Position numbers and translations under genes: made by a program. From Oopsacas minuta (lineage: Eukaryota; Porifera; Hexactinellida; Lyssacinosida; Leucopsacidae), in the NCBI GenBank assembly GCA_024704765.1, contig JAKMXF010000055.1, positions 885,264 through 949,263 on the forward strand: a stretch of DNA of 64,000 nucleotides, given 5' to 3'. The notes under the pieces were generated by a model. That model had not been told where the DNA came from and made no database searches. It saw nothing but the letters and a program-made list of their open reading frames with translations. Shown one piece after another: positions 23,368-36,183 of this stretch (position 1 is its first letter; every line of letters starts with the position of its first letter).

Positions 23368-26300
23368 TATACAAATTTGTGGTGAATAAAATAAGGTAAA
23401 ATTTGATGATGATTTTGATACCTCAAAAATTGGTGAATTGCCAACCGTCATTATTAATATATATGGCTAAGGATTCAGAATATGTGGATGGAATTCATCA
23501 TTTGATGGGAAACAAAAGATCAACGTAGTATACTGTAATAGAGATTACGATATGTAGGTCGAGGTTTAACAGACTCAACTACACCAAAACTAGAGTAAGG
23601 ATAAATAGCAGATTATATGGCCGTATTGACAAATTTATGCTTTGTAACATTTGGAATATAGAGGTCTGTAAACAAACCAAAATAAGGAATTGAGGAAGAA
23701 ATGAAATTGACCCTTTTCATCGTTTGTACAGCCCTCGAAAAATATCCGCTAGATCCAAAATCTATCAGTCTTGTTCTAGGAGTTTCAAAAATCTGAATGA
23801 AACGTATTGCAATTGGAACAGTGTTGCTTGCATTAGCAGATCCAGTTTTTATTGGAAAAAGCTAGTTTTAAAATAGAAAATAGAAATATTAAACAAATTT
23901 GTTGAATTCATGACTCTAAATTTCCAGTCTTTCGAGTGGAAACTTGGAAACAATTGTGAATATATTTCCCTGCCATCGTAGGAATGTGTCAAAGTGACAA
24001 CAACCGACTCAATTTTAACCCCATTGAATGGCCACTCATTCGACTCATCTACGCTACCTATAGGTAGTTTTACATATATCTACCTTCTAAAAATATTTAA
24101 TAACGATTTGCGAAACAGCCCCCAGAAATATGTGAAAAGATATTTTCTTGTAAGCTTTCACGTATTTCTTGCGGCTACAAATGACATCGTCTGTTTTGCA
24201 AGAAACTTTACTCATAATACAAAATTAACAGTCAAGTTTTAGGCGATTTCTAACCAGCAATCTAGGTATCTGGAAGTTCAGTATAGAGCAACCTATGACT
24301 TAAAGCTTTGGCATTATGTGTATATACAGTATAATTAGAGATTCATTTGATTTTAGGCTATAACTCTTATGATTCACAAGTTTAATGTATCGGAATAATT
24401 CGTTTACAAATACCGTCAGCTGACTCTAATTTAGCCGAGCCTACTTATATATCTTTCAAATTAACTAGAATGGGTGGTCTTCATCGTTTATGGCTGGTTA
24501 TTAAGAAGGGAGTTATCCTGAACTTAAACCTTGATTCAAAAATATTATTGGTAGGTATTTATAGCTATTTACGGCCTTAGTAAGGAAATTAAATATTAGA
24601 TAATTGGTTTCACTCTAACATAGAATAGTAGCCCTGTGAAAGTCGATCTGATTTCAAGGGCTATTCAACTGAAATCCCTTGATTTGCTCGGATTGCTGAT
24701 AGTTAATATTTAATTAGTATAATATTCTTTTGTTAATACACAGTCTAGTGTTTCATAAGTTCATAGATATAATATATATTACAAATTATTGACTGATGTA
24801 CGATCCCCTCCCCTTCAACAATGCAGGATCCCCCCAACAAAAACAAATTTTATTAATGTACAGAGCTCACATGAATTTGTGAGCCGAAGTGGGTATGGTT
24901 GGCATCAAATAGGCCAAGGTATTTAGTTATAAAGTTGACGATTTGAAAACATTATTAAGAACTTACTCGTATTTATCAATACCTTATGTAGCTATGTGGT
25001 TGACCTACATGATTTCACTTTAGTCAGGTCTCTTTATAGTCACGATGTCGTCGTGAGGCTCATGGATTGAGTAAAATCTCACGGTCACAAAAAAGCCATT
25101 TTACAGTGTCACGATTTGGGAACCTCAAGGGTTGAGAGACCTGCACCTCTTAAAGTTTCCTATAATTCGAAATGTTTCAATTGGTGTTATTCCAAATCTA
25201 AATTGGCTGGGGCCTCAACCTCAAACAGTAGTTATTCATAGCAAAGGAACGAGGCATTGTTAACTTTATACACGTATATGGGATATCAATAAACAACTAA
25301 AACCAGGGCCACACTGCAGGATTCCTACATTACATACAAATATGACCAGAGGTGTCAGTTTCGGATAGGCGGGATTCGCCCTAAAAATTTTGAGGATCAG
25401 AAATTCGTGGCCAACTACCAGTTATAGAATAGAAGCCCTTTTGAAATATATTTGTTCTTAGTTTACACATATATATCAGATAAATATTAATATATAGTGA
25501 ATGGTTGTGATACTATATACAACTAATATATAAGTAGGATATTGTAATTACTTTGTTAAGTATAGGTCACAGTGGTGTGTTAACGTCTTCCTCGTTTAAT
25601 TTCATTGACTATCAGCAAAAAAATCCATAGCATAAATGTATGATGTAAATCATCTTAAAAATACTTGAAAAACTCTATTTTCTTTCAGTAAAATAATCAT
25701 CCAATAATATGATAAGTCCGAAGGGTCTGAAGAGTTAATTTCCTCGTATTGGTAGTACGTGATTTAGGCAGTTGTCTAGTTTAGAGCAAGAAAGAATATT
25801 CAACATCGTAAAGAAATTTTCTAAACAAGTGAATATGTGAAGAATTTGATTCCTTGATATATTACAAATTTAGCGATAAGTGATGAAAGTTTCGTAAATT
25901 GGTGGGATTGAATGAAAATATTTTCAATTATAATGATCCAATAAGACAGTGAAATTTAGTAAAATAATGGTGACATTCTTGTGAGATAAATTTTACTAAA
26001 CAACCATTCAATAAATAGTACACCTTCGCTAATCTTAATCTTTCAAATTAGCGAAATGAATTGAAACGATACTATAATATTTGGGAAGCCCATTTTTGCG
26101 AAAATTGCACAACCGATGAATTGGCGTTCAACATGTGAAATATAGAATCAATATCGATCTGTAATGTATTTGGATAGAAATCAGCAATTTCCTTTCATTT
26201 TTTTAGACAACTTTTAAAATATTGTACAAGATTGTGCCCCGTACAGATAAGCGAGGGTGAGGGTTAACGACGGTTTGGATTAGTGAGGGTCTAAAATAAT

Positions 26301-26408
26301 TATTTGTAAAGTCATTTAGAGATAGAATGATTTAAGTTGTAAATGTTGATTATTATGATACATAAGTTTAGCGTTCAGAATTATTAGATCAAACCATAGC
26401 ATTCTATA
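23368..26408. other. Non-coding stretch
   Basis: About 3 kb without a recognisable gene, RNA or repeat. The open frame at 23994-24242 shows no family motif. Small GC-richer islands near 24810 and 25030 have no coding signal. Confidence 0.35.
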
Positions 26409-26416
26409 CATTAAGG

Positions 26417-26834
26417 AAACGGTTCTCAAAGTGTGGGTCGCGACCCAAAGTGGGATGCCATGTAATTCTTATGGGGTCGCATAAAGAAATATTATTGAGC
26501 CATAATTAATGGGGTAGAAAATACGTAAGTGTAATTATAACCTAAAACACGCATATGTATTTGGAATAATGCACACTCATGATTTTATATTGTAGGGGTG
26601 TTTTACTTATTTGGCCTTTGTAAAACTTAAGAGGGGGGAGAAACCGCCTCTGACCAAACACGTCATTCATTCATTTCCATTGTTTTGTCAACATAGTATT
26701 CAACATTGTGTGAATTGTGTTATCTAGTTTTCGAAATTCATAAATTCTATTCTCATGAATACAAACCATTTTTAGCTTATAGAGTCGCAATATACCTCAG
26801 TACCAAAAAAGTTAAAAAAGTTTGAGAACCCCTG
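26417..26834. mobile_element. hAT-type MITE with 8-bp duplication
   Basis: Ends read GGTTCTCAAAGTGTGGGTCG on the left and, reverse-complemented, CAGGGGTTCTCAAACTTTTT on the right. Exact 8-bp duplications CATTAAGG lie at 26409-26416 and 26835-26842. The GGTCGCGACC palindrome near the left end is typical of hAT MITEs of the Charlie/MER type. It has 418 bp and no coding sequence. Confidence 0.88.
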
Positions 26835-26842
26835 CATTAAGG

Positions 26843-27310
26843 CAATGTTGGTCACTGAAAATTTTGGAACATGGATAGAATGAATACCTCAATTATCGCA
26901 TAGAAAATTCTGTTTGTTGTGATCGAAATATATTGGTACATTTTGACCTGAATAAATGTATCATTGATATTTGAAAATACACAAATTCTATATCTACAAA
27001 GTATTTCCGGGCCAAAATGAAGTGATCTGCATGCTTAGTTAGCAATTATGCCAAAGTAATGCTCCAATGATAAATTCTTCGAATTATTGAAATATTTAAA
27101 GTTATCGTTTCAATATTTATACCAAGGATCTAACGATGTTGAAGCACAAAATAACAGAAAGTTGTTGGCGAGTTTCAGAGTTATAGTAGCAACCATTGGT
27201 GACATAATAGGGCAAACATTCATCCATAACTTGGCTCCCTTCAATGTTACGCCAAACCAACTTAAACACATATAGTGTATACTCGACTTCTCTTACCCAA
27301 ATTATACACA
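26843..27310. other. Non-coding stretch
   Basis: Two overlapping short open frames on opposite strands (27087-27311) lack motifs. The sequence runs into the eroded left end of mariner copy 2. Confidence 0.35.
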
Positions 27311-28611
27311 ATTGAGATACCTTAGGAATTAGTCAAGTAACATATTTAACTTTCATATATTCTAAGCCCATAAAGTTAAACTCCATATACTGAAAGTTTC
27401 AAGCTTATTCAATACAAATTATGAATTTTTGAGATAGTTATGTGTAATCAATTTATACCCACTGTTGAATTTATGGCTTCGAAGGATGATAATTTCAACC
27501 TCAAATGGTGAGCTTACATAGAGTTTCGCACAATACTCAAGATCCAGTCCGTACAGATCTTCAGCAGTTGCAGGAGATAGTATGCGTGGAGTGCCCATCC
27601 AGATCTACTGTAGAGCGAAGGGCTACCCGTTTAAGATCTGGTGATGCTGTTGTCATAGATTTGCCTCGATCTGGAAAACCGGTATCCACCACCACTTCAG
27701 AGAATATCGCACTCATTGAAAGTATGGTCATGGAAGACAAGTGCATTATTGTCAATCAGCTGGAACAAAGTATGGGGATTTCATCGGGAGCAATTCGTAC
27801 AATTCTGACAACTGAGCTTGGCTACCGAACGATTTGTGGGAAATGGGTCCCGCATAAGCTCAGTGAGAATCAAAGGTTGGCGCGACTGAATATTGCCAAG
27901 AAACTCTTGAAACTTGTGAGAACTGCGATTCTAGACACCTAACAGAGATTATTACTGGTGACGAGACGTCGGTCTACTATTCAACACCATATAGCAAGTA
28001 TAAGAAGCGATCATGGGTGAGGGGCGACGAACAACCGGTGAAAATTCCTAGACCCGACTTCAGAAACCTAAGATTATGTATACCATCTTCTTCAGTAGTC
28101 ATAGAATTGTCTTGCAATTATCTTGTGAGAGTGGCAAGGCTGTTACTGCTACTTTCTTCACAGAGCAAGTGCTTCCAAATTTGATATAAAATATAGAAAA
28201 GTACCGCCCGAAAACCGGAACTCGAGGAATGAAGATTTTAATTGATAACGCCAGTTCCCATACAGCTAAGCTTATCAAAAATTTCTGGGATGTAGAAGGG
28301 TTTGAATTACTTCTCCATCCGCCACACTCACTAGACCTAGCTCCGTGTGATTTTTGGCTATTCGCCAAGCTTAAAATCTACCTTCAAGGCAAAGATTTTA
28401 ACACATTACAAGCACTCGGAACGGGCCTGCACCAGTACTTCAAATCCATCCTAAAGAAGAGTACAGAAATTTGTCTACAAGTGGGTAGAAAGGTTAAAAC
28501 TTTGTGTATCTGCAGGAGGGAATTACTTTGAATAAATAATATAGTGAATTAGTGTGTATAGTGTTTGTATCATATTCTATGATATCACCCCAAAACATAT
28601 TGACGCCTTAG
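27311..28611 (+). mobile_element. mariner copy 2
   Basis: The same mariner family as copies 1 and 3, here on the plus strand. The left terminal repeat is unrecognisable and similarity begins near TTAGGAATTAGTCAAGTAAC. The right terminal repeat is degenerate (CCCAAAACATATTGACGCCT, where copy 3 has the GCAAGACTTATTGAACGCC type), followed by TA at 28612-28613. This makes it the most eroded of the three at its ends. Confidence 0.85.
27473..28531 (+). pseudogene. mariner transposase (copy 2, broken)
   Basis: The frame opens with ATG at 27473 (MASKDDNFNLKW) and meets TGA at codon 13. It then continues, with frame changes, into the HTH half (CPSRSTVERRATRLRSGDAV, PRSGKPVST, LEQSMGISSGAIRTIL). A TAA after RTAILDT is followed by a shift into the catalytic half: ITGDETSVYYS, LIDNASSHTAKLIKNF, then SLDLAPCDFWLFAKL. 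I count 34 residues between second and third Asp, the mariner DD34D signature. All three Asp are present, so the catalytic residues outlived the reading frame. Another in-frame stop follows PNLI near 28185. Confidence 0.9.
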
Positions 28612-28613
28612 TA

Positions 28614-30060
28614 ATTTCCATTTATAGTATTATTGAAGACTGGCAATATTGTTTGGTGATTACAAAATGTAAAAACATGCCTTTTATGTTTATTTTTATG
28701 AATATAAAGTAATGAAAAAGTTGAAATACTATTATATGATTCAATATTCCAATTGTATATTAAACGAAATACGAAGCACAGCCTGCTGAATAACATTAGA
28801 TTTTCCATACATGATATAAAATATTTAAAGAACAATAAAAATATATGTATAAATAGATTATTCGAGGTATATTATTGTAATTTAGTTAATTAAGAGTTGT
28901 GACATGTTTTAAGTTTGAACACAAATATTTGTACAACACAACTCAAAAATCCTTGAAAAATATATATAAAAACTAACTCCATGCCATTGCTTCCTCTCGG
29001 CCCTTGGGAGCGAGTTTAAGTAAGTAGTTCTAAGTTATCAGTAAGTATAAAGCACAATTGTTAACAAGAGTGAATAAAGATTAGAACTGAAGGTAACAAT
29101 TTAGCGGGATATCGCTGGAAGTAGCATATTAATATTAAACTAGACACAAAAGAGCGGTAAAATGAAGGTTTGTGGCAAGTTTTGGCGGATCATTCTGAAT
29201 TTTTTACTGTATATTATAAAAATCACAATAAATTTACATATGATTAATTCAAAGTGTGAAAATCAGATACAGCATACAGTCTCATTATATCAACACAGTT
29301 AAGAAGAAACTCCAAATAAGGAGTACGGAATAACTAGACTTTATTGTACGTTAATTAATTAGTAATACGATAAATGCATGTTAGTCGAAATCTCAGAATT
29401 GACAATTGGAATTGAATCTACGTAGAATTCCATAAATTCATCGCTTGACATCTAACAAAGAGAGTTTGCTCATTAATCTAACAAAAAGTAATGAGAACAT
29501 GCTCACTACTGTGCATAAATTCTAGAGCCGAGTACACAATAGGGCGTATCTAGGTTACAATACTCGTGCCTTTTACAAGCCAGCGGTTTGGACGCTAAGC
29601 GGCGTGGGTCTGTAATATTTTGAGATATCAAAAATAAATATAAGCCCCTACTGCAGGCGTCGTAGACCATGGCTATGCCTCTGATTGCCATGCTGGTATG
29701 GTGGGATTATTTCTGTATACTGGAATTAGCAAAATATTGGTTGGAAGTGCAGCATATTCTTGCATCTAAAGACTATATTCTAAATGTAGTTCAGAATTTT
29801 AACCTTGTATGTCAAATACAATAACATTATCTACAAATAAATGTAAGGATATTCTATAATATCCAGATAATTCAAGCAAATCACAAGTACAATAATGTGG
29901 TCAAATAAATATTTCGAGCAGATCTTCACACTTTCAGGTTTCTTATATGTCAATGGTAGGTGTTTTTATGAATATAAAGCAAACAAGTAGTTGAAATCAT
30001 AAGATATACGAAGCGGCTCATTGTATGAAACAATAATGATGTATTTAAAGAAATTAAGAC
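28614..30060. other. Non-coding stretch
   Basis: No gene recognised. The minus-strand open frame at 29506-29691 (LACKRHEYCNLDTPYCVLG) is cysteine-containing but has no splice context or family match. Confidence 0.35.
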
Positions 30061-30140
30061 CAGGGTTCTGAATTTCGGGTAGAGCTTGATTCCGGTAGCG
30101 GGTTAACCTGTTAACCGCCGCTATAACCAGTTAACTTGAA
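30061..30140. repeat. Possible hAT-like terminus (left)
   Basis: The segment starts CAGGGTTCTGAATTTCGGG and holds GGGTTAACCTGTTAACCGCC, resembling the terminal region of the MITE at 12047. A GTTAACCGATTAACTG block near 32935-32990 could be the matching right end, but I found no 8-bp duplication. Confidence 0.4.
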
Positions 30141-30739
30141 TAGGGAAAATTTATTCGATGAACGAAAATAGTGTTATTTGATCAACAACTATATTAAGTT
30201 TTCTTAATCATTGGGAGGTAAGAAATTATCAAAGACAAATTTTGTTTGTAAGGCATCTTGGAATGTTGCATCTAGGGCCATGTTCTCAAAGTCCAATCGT
30301 TTTGTGAGATACGTTGTGGCTAATGAGGTTTTACTAAAGACAAGGTTTGTTGTCGTCAGGTTTCCAGGATGAGTTAGGGTTTGAAAATTATGAAGTCATA
30401 ATTATTTCCCAATTTATTCAAATTTATTTAGTTTCTTATAATTCATTACTATATAAGATATTCTTAATAGTATCATGCTTCAATAACAAACAATAGCATC
30501 TAGGCAAAGAATTAGTTAATGTGGAATTGTAACCTAATCTTGTATGAAGTATAAAATTATTATTCGGATATGTTGTATAAGAATGTGATATTATGTTAAC
30601 TACAAAAATAAGAAAATATTTAAACTTAAAAAAATGTATATGAAATTATTTTACATAATTATCGTCATAAAAAGATTTCAAATATCACTTACACTTCATG
30701 AAGGAAATGAAATATTGCTGGATAACATGCAGGGCCATC

Positions 30740-32815
30740 GAAATGCAAAGTAGATGTCAATTTGGCAAGAAGAATAATTGGAGAAAAAGATGGAATCGAC
30801 TCAAAATTACCAACGTTCTCAAAAGATGTGAAGAACCTCCATTTGAGGTGTAGTCGGATTAGAAAACGAATGCACCACGATCAGTCCGCAAATTATCTTG
30901 AACAAATAGTACTTAAACGTCTGGGCTATAAAACAATTACTGAAACTTCAGCTCAGCTGCTTTGTCGGCGGTTAATCCGAATATCACTAAACGGAAATCC
31001 CTAGAAGATTTGAAAAAATCAGATTCTAAACGTGTACGCCTCGAGAGCACTGGTATTATGGGCATGTTATCTCAAATTAGCTTGTTCAGAATGTATTATC
31101 CAGTATGTTGGTCTGAAATTATATTTTATTGCAGTTGCTATATAAGGATACCATAACATTACTCTTATTGTAAAAAGAAATTCTGAAGGTGATAATTTTG
31201 ATAACCTTCACTCCAACAAATTGGTTTCGCCCAAAAAGCCAACATTCCTTGCATATAACCTCAATCTGGGGGAATTGAAATGGACTCATCTGAGGAATTT
31301 TGGAATTTCAGAAAGTTTAAAGTTAGCCAGTTGGTCTAAAATACGTGATTTTCGTACAACTCTAATATCTCCGTACCAATTTTACCCATCTGTATCAAAT
31401 CCAATCGGAGTAACAGTTAACTACATTGACCACATAGTAAACATCTTGAAACGTATCATCACACACTCTATACAATCAATTGAAGAACCTCAGTTGTACC
31501 CGATCCACTTTATGGTTAAACATGGCGTAGATGAGTCGGGAAGTCACAGTATGCCTAATCTTAGATCTCAAACAAGTTCGTGATAGTTTAAATTTTTCTC
31601 TTATTCATGGTTTCTCCTCTTGAATTGAAAGATTATGAAGGTAATATTACCCAGTCTATTCAATACTCAAATTCTAGATTCCCCAAGCAACCAATCGCAT
31701 TGCTACCTCAAAAAGAGAACATTGAAAGTGTCACTCCTCTAATGAATTTCTTGAATCCACAAATTGACGAACTTGTTTCAACTGCCTTCGAGAATGAAAG
31801 TGGACATGTGAATATTGAAATTAAAGGCCTCAATGTTAAATTGTAAAATTTGTGCCATATTTACTGGTTTCGGTAGAGCTGCATGTCAGTGTTGCTTCGC
31901 AGGTCAAACTGATGTATCAGACCCTGAAGTTGTAATAGCAGGCTTTCCGAATAATTGCACGTTGCAAGCGATCAAAGATACTATCATAGAGCTAACTTCT
32001 GATAAAAAGGAGCTTACAGTATATCTTCCCGAAAACGAGCTGGAATCACTCATGAATCTGCAAGTTCAATTGAAGTCCACCCTATTGACCCCTACACTCA
32101 TACTTAAGTATACTTGATTAGTTCCTGAAAATATCATACTGGATACCAGCGGAAAGACGTAGCTGGGCTGATCATGTAAATATTAGGACCAGCAATAAAC
32201 TGATTCGACAACGGATTAAAGAAGTTACGATTATTCAGTTCGAAAACCTAGAGGAAGTGGAAACAATAGCACTGGTAATTCAGCTCGTTTTTTCTTATCC
32301 AATGATTTCCACTTTAAAACAGCGCTCTCTTTTAACACTTCAAGAAGACGTTGAAAATCCTAAATTATTTAATAGAAATATTTCTGCTCTTACATGTGTA
32401 GCTAATTCCTCTCAGAACATCAATGTTAGTACCTTTAAGGGCATTATGTGAAGAAATATATCTCTTCAGTAAGATCGTTATCCTGGGTTCCAATAACTCC
32501 CACAGTGCATACATTTCGAGCATGTACTTATCAATTTATAGAACTGAATGTTGATCGTGGCCTTAAGATACTCGGAAGAAGATTTGGAACTGAAACATAA
32601 GTACAAACGCATGTTTAGTGAAAATATATCGCAAAATCAGATTTTCTTTCAGAAGTGAAAGACATATACTCCCGAATATACATAGTAGGAGAGCCGTACT
32701 CAATGAGAAGTTCCGTAAGTGTCTCAAATGTAAGAAATGTGGAGAGTTGAGACATCAACGAGGGTGTAAAACAAACTTAAACTGCAACAGTTCAGAATAT
32801 CTAACTTGACAGATT
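30740..32815 (+). pseudogene. Decayed RAG1/Transib-family transposase
   Basis: Several plus-strand frames line up in order with the intact Transib protein at 45.9-48.1 kb. A block reading HGVDESGSHS corresponds to DGLDGSGSHRVY (first catalytic Asp). A piece with LLPQKENIESV corresponds to LALQENEDNI. GHVNIEIKGLNVKL then ICAIFTGFGRAACQCCFAG corresponds to the second-Asp and CxxC zinc region, but the Asp itself reads Gly here (EIKGLN). Downstream SYWIPAERRSWADHVNIRTS matches the WFLHLISHLHAGVF region. The C-terminal end carries CLKCKKCGELRHQRGC, a CxxC...HxxxC knuckle like the C-terminal tail of some Transib and RAG1-like proteins. At least five frame breaks are present. Terminal repeats of the CACxxTG type were not found. 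Confidence 0.7.
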
Positions 32816-33860
32816 TAAACATGAAATTTTTTCCCTACTGGAAGCGAATGACTCACTGTGGAGATATAGTAGCAGTATATTTCTATTTTTAATGTTAGTC
32901 ATAAATCTTAATTGCTTGTATTAAAGAATAATTGCAGCAGTTAACCGATTAACTGCTATTACCCAATAGGTTTTAACCCACCCACAATCACATAGCTTTG
33001 AAATGATAAACCTTACTGTATTGATATCAAATACCGACCCGCTATTGTATTACTTGTATGGGAAATTGGCTGATTTTTAGGACAATTAAGTCCACATATA
33101 AAAAGGTTGCTACTACTTATATCGAATTTAAACCAAATATCCCGTAGACAGAAATTCGACAACATGCCCATTGAAATTCACACAATTTGCAATTTAAAAG
33201 AAATCAAAAATACTTTTGTATCAATAATATAAATCCTAGTTAGGTACCAAAATTTGAAATTTTACTGATAATCTCCTAACGAGCTAAAAGCCTGCGGCGT
33301 AATTCGTTAATCCGATTTAAAATTAAATATATGGTTGAATAGTAGAAACAAAAAATGTTAAAGAATCTAAAATGTAACTCATATATATCTAAATACTTGT
33401 TCCAATATGTTATAATAGAAATTCGTTATTGTAAATATTTAGTACAAGGTCAAAAAACTTCATTAAATTAGATTAACCGCTGAACAATTCTATCCCCAGA
33501 ACGATGCAAATATTCATCAATACAACAATGAATAGACTGGTTCAGTTAGAATGAATTATGAATTTCTAGGTTCCCAGATATGGTGAATTGAATGAGATAG
33601 TTCAATCACTGATTAATGTGTAAAACAATCAAGTCGATTTCCAGTTTAAGGCCAACACTGATACACACTAAATTTATTCGTGCAAAAACTGCAACATTTC
33701 TGGAATATAGATACTACATATAAAGTAGCTGAATCGGCGAACCATATACATAATCAAATAATCACAAGTTACGGTTAGACCTTATGTATTGTGAGCTATG
33801 CTAAATAATTGTATTGAAATTAAGAATAAAATCATCAATGGAATATTAAAATAAACTAAC
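32816..33860. other. Non-coding stretch
   Basis: It includes the GTTAACCGATTAACTG block at about 32938-32960, then AT-rich sequence without features up to the donor of the huntingtin-like exon. Confidence 0.35.
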
Positions 33861-33981
33861 TGTAATTAATTTGCCAAGACAATCTTCACTATAAATTCTA
33901 ATATCGTTTGATTCATCACTGCATAATTTGAACAATCGCTCAAAGACAATACCAATTAATCGTGAATACTCAGGTAGATCA
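33861..33981 (-). CDS. htt: Huntingtin-like exon (human exon 3 counterpart)
   Basis: The minus strand has an acceptor (TTTCTCCTAG) and a donor (ACA|GTTAGT) enclosing 121 bp. The peptide is LPEYSRLIGIVFERLFKLCS followed by DESNDIRIYSEDCLGKLIT. From memory, human huntingtin has [20 protein letters not shown] followed by AESDVRMVADECLNKVIK in an exon also about 121 bp long. Both the residues and the end at KxIx before the donor agree. Huntingtin is a very large HEAT-repeat scaffold protein in vesicle transport and autophagy; this piece belongs to its N-terminal repeats. The flanking exons could not be located, so the adjoining introns are probably long and full of transposons. Confidence 0.75.
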
Positions 33982-35799
33982 CTAGGAGAAACATTATAAA
34001 TAACAGTAAATAAAGGAAAACAATGCAACAACAATTAAGTCAAGAAATACAAGGATAAATATAACTATCAAGTTACTTTTAAGAAAGTATCAATATTATA
34101 GAATAAATTCAATTTAGGGGCTGATCGAAGGGAGGTACCTACCTTAAGCACCACGCGAAATTTTGAAACAGGGGTTTGTATACACCGAATAATTACGCTT
34201 ATAATAATTTAAGATTTAATGCAGCTCATAATTCTGAGATTTTTCCCTTATGAAAATTCAGATTCTGAAGATATGTTCATTTTTGGTAATTATAATGTTC
34301 TCCAAATTTCTCTAGCCCTCATCATTATAAGAGAAATTCATAACCTACAAAGATGTATATATTCAACAATCTAATCATTAATTCCGCATATGTATACATA
34401 TATTATAGATAATATTCACCTAAATAGTATACATTGATTCGTTGTAGTTTTGAGTGATACCGGAAATGTGTACATGGTGACGCCGAAAACAATTTTGAGA
34501 AATCACAGATAAATGAGTAAGTAGGACCATAGTATCTTATACACTAAGGCAATGGCAGTCGAATCAAATTATAGACCATGGATGGCAATTTCTCAGGGAC
34601 TAGGGTCATTCAGTTACCAGGGCCATACGACAAAATTGGATTCTAATTCATTTTACGAGGGACAATACATTTTGCATGACGATATAGGAGTTTCTGCGCA
34701 TAGAGAGAAAATTCATAAGCCTAGAGATATATAAGCGAGAAACTAGTTGTAGAAGATGCAGGTATTTGGCAAAATAGTTCAATTGAGCATAATAAGCTCC
34801 CGATCTTAGTTCAATGTAACAAACTGTGAGTTAGTGATTGCCTCATCCTCAGAGGGAAGTCAGCGAATATTGGGTGAATGGCGGTGAATAGAAAATATCT
34901 GGTTCTTCTTCTGAAACAAAGCCACTATGAAACAATGTTTATTAAATCTTGTAAACAAACAATGTAAATGCTAGAAGTATCCATTGGATTTCTGGAAATG
35001 TTCACATAATTCCGCCCTGAGGCATTCCTTTTTGACAGAACATCTTAGATGTCATTTGACTAGGCTACTGAAGTGGATTATAATTAGATCCGTCAATTGA
35101 AAAGGCAAGAGTTTTGATTTTCATAATATTGACAAACTCAATATAAAAATGTGGTTTTTGAGAACAATTGACTATACAGGTTGATTTAGTTCTTGAAAAT
35201 CTAGAATTTCTGTGATTAATGAACCAATAAAGATTTCTTGGAAATCCTGTCAATTCTTTCGAGGAAGATAAAGGAATGCTATGTTTGCCATTGTGATGAC
35301 CACTTTCATTTCTGCTAGTTTAACTTTGGTTTTTACGGCTTAAACGTCATACTGCTGATTCCTTTCGAAAAGGATTTGATTTAAGAACTGTTTGAACATG
35401 TCTATTACCTGGATGTGCACAAGAAATATACTTACGGCAAAATTACATCAGTTTGAGAAATAAGTTTTGAAATACATATAAACTCATCATTCCTTCAGGA
35501 TGAAATTTGGTAATATTATACGAGTTGTATCATCATCAATTGCATTTGATGTATCAATATATGATTAAATGGAATGATTCTGCATCGATTTCCTTAAAGG
35601 ATCAATCAAACACATTTTTGCTTTGTATCAAGATTTCGTTTTCATCGAAACACACCTCAGGAAAGATCTCAAATTATTATATTTAGAAATAAATTTAATC
35701 ATAGTAAGTCAACATCTTAATGAACATTAATTACAATAATAAGATAGAAGGGGGAGGAAATACCGAATCAGGATTCTTAAGCTTGTGACATAAAGCTTG
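33982..35799. other. Non-coding stretch (probable intron)
   Basis: If the huntingtin-like exon is real, this is upstream intron on the minus strand. The expected preceding exon was not found. Isolated open frames at 34552-34734 and 35065-35253 have no motif. Confidence 0.35.
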
Positions 35800-36183
35800 T
35801 GACATGTCCATATACAATCACCATTATGATCAATGAAGGTGCAAATTTGTATTCTTAGGTAATTACATGTAACCAAAATTTCATCTGTCCTAGACCAAAC
35901 ACGTAGATTCTGTTGAGTTTCATTATATTGGATATAGTTTCTATTTATAAGTTGACAATTTCCAATATACTTGTAAATAGAAATCACAAATATATAAATT
36001 TTACTTCTTCATCACCTGATCAAATATACAAATAACTCTATAGAAACAATTTCCATCTGGTTTTATTAGAAATAGAGTCTCTGATAAATTTCGAACATTA
36101 AATATGTATCCATATAAGTGTTTGAAGAATCTTAACGAAATATATGTCACATAAATTAACAGAGGTTTCCGCTTGAATTTCAT
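35800..36183 (-). pseudogene. OTU-protease-like relic or exon pair
   Basis: Minus-strand reading gives LFLIKPDGNCFYRVICIFDQ, matching the OTU cysteine-protease active-site motif DGNCxFR with the catalytic Cys. A GTGATG donor after this block and an acceptor ATTTACAAG join it in phase to YIGNCQLINRNYIQYNETQQ and LRVWSRTDEILVTCNYLRIQ, then ICTFIDHNG. This resembles the W-[GS]-x-[TD]-x-E-I helix and following strand of OTU domains. The spacing between the blocks is shorter than usual and no C-terminal catalytic His was recognised. OTU domains remove ubiquitin and also occur inside some transposons, so this could be an element fragment. Confidence 0.5.
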
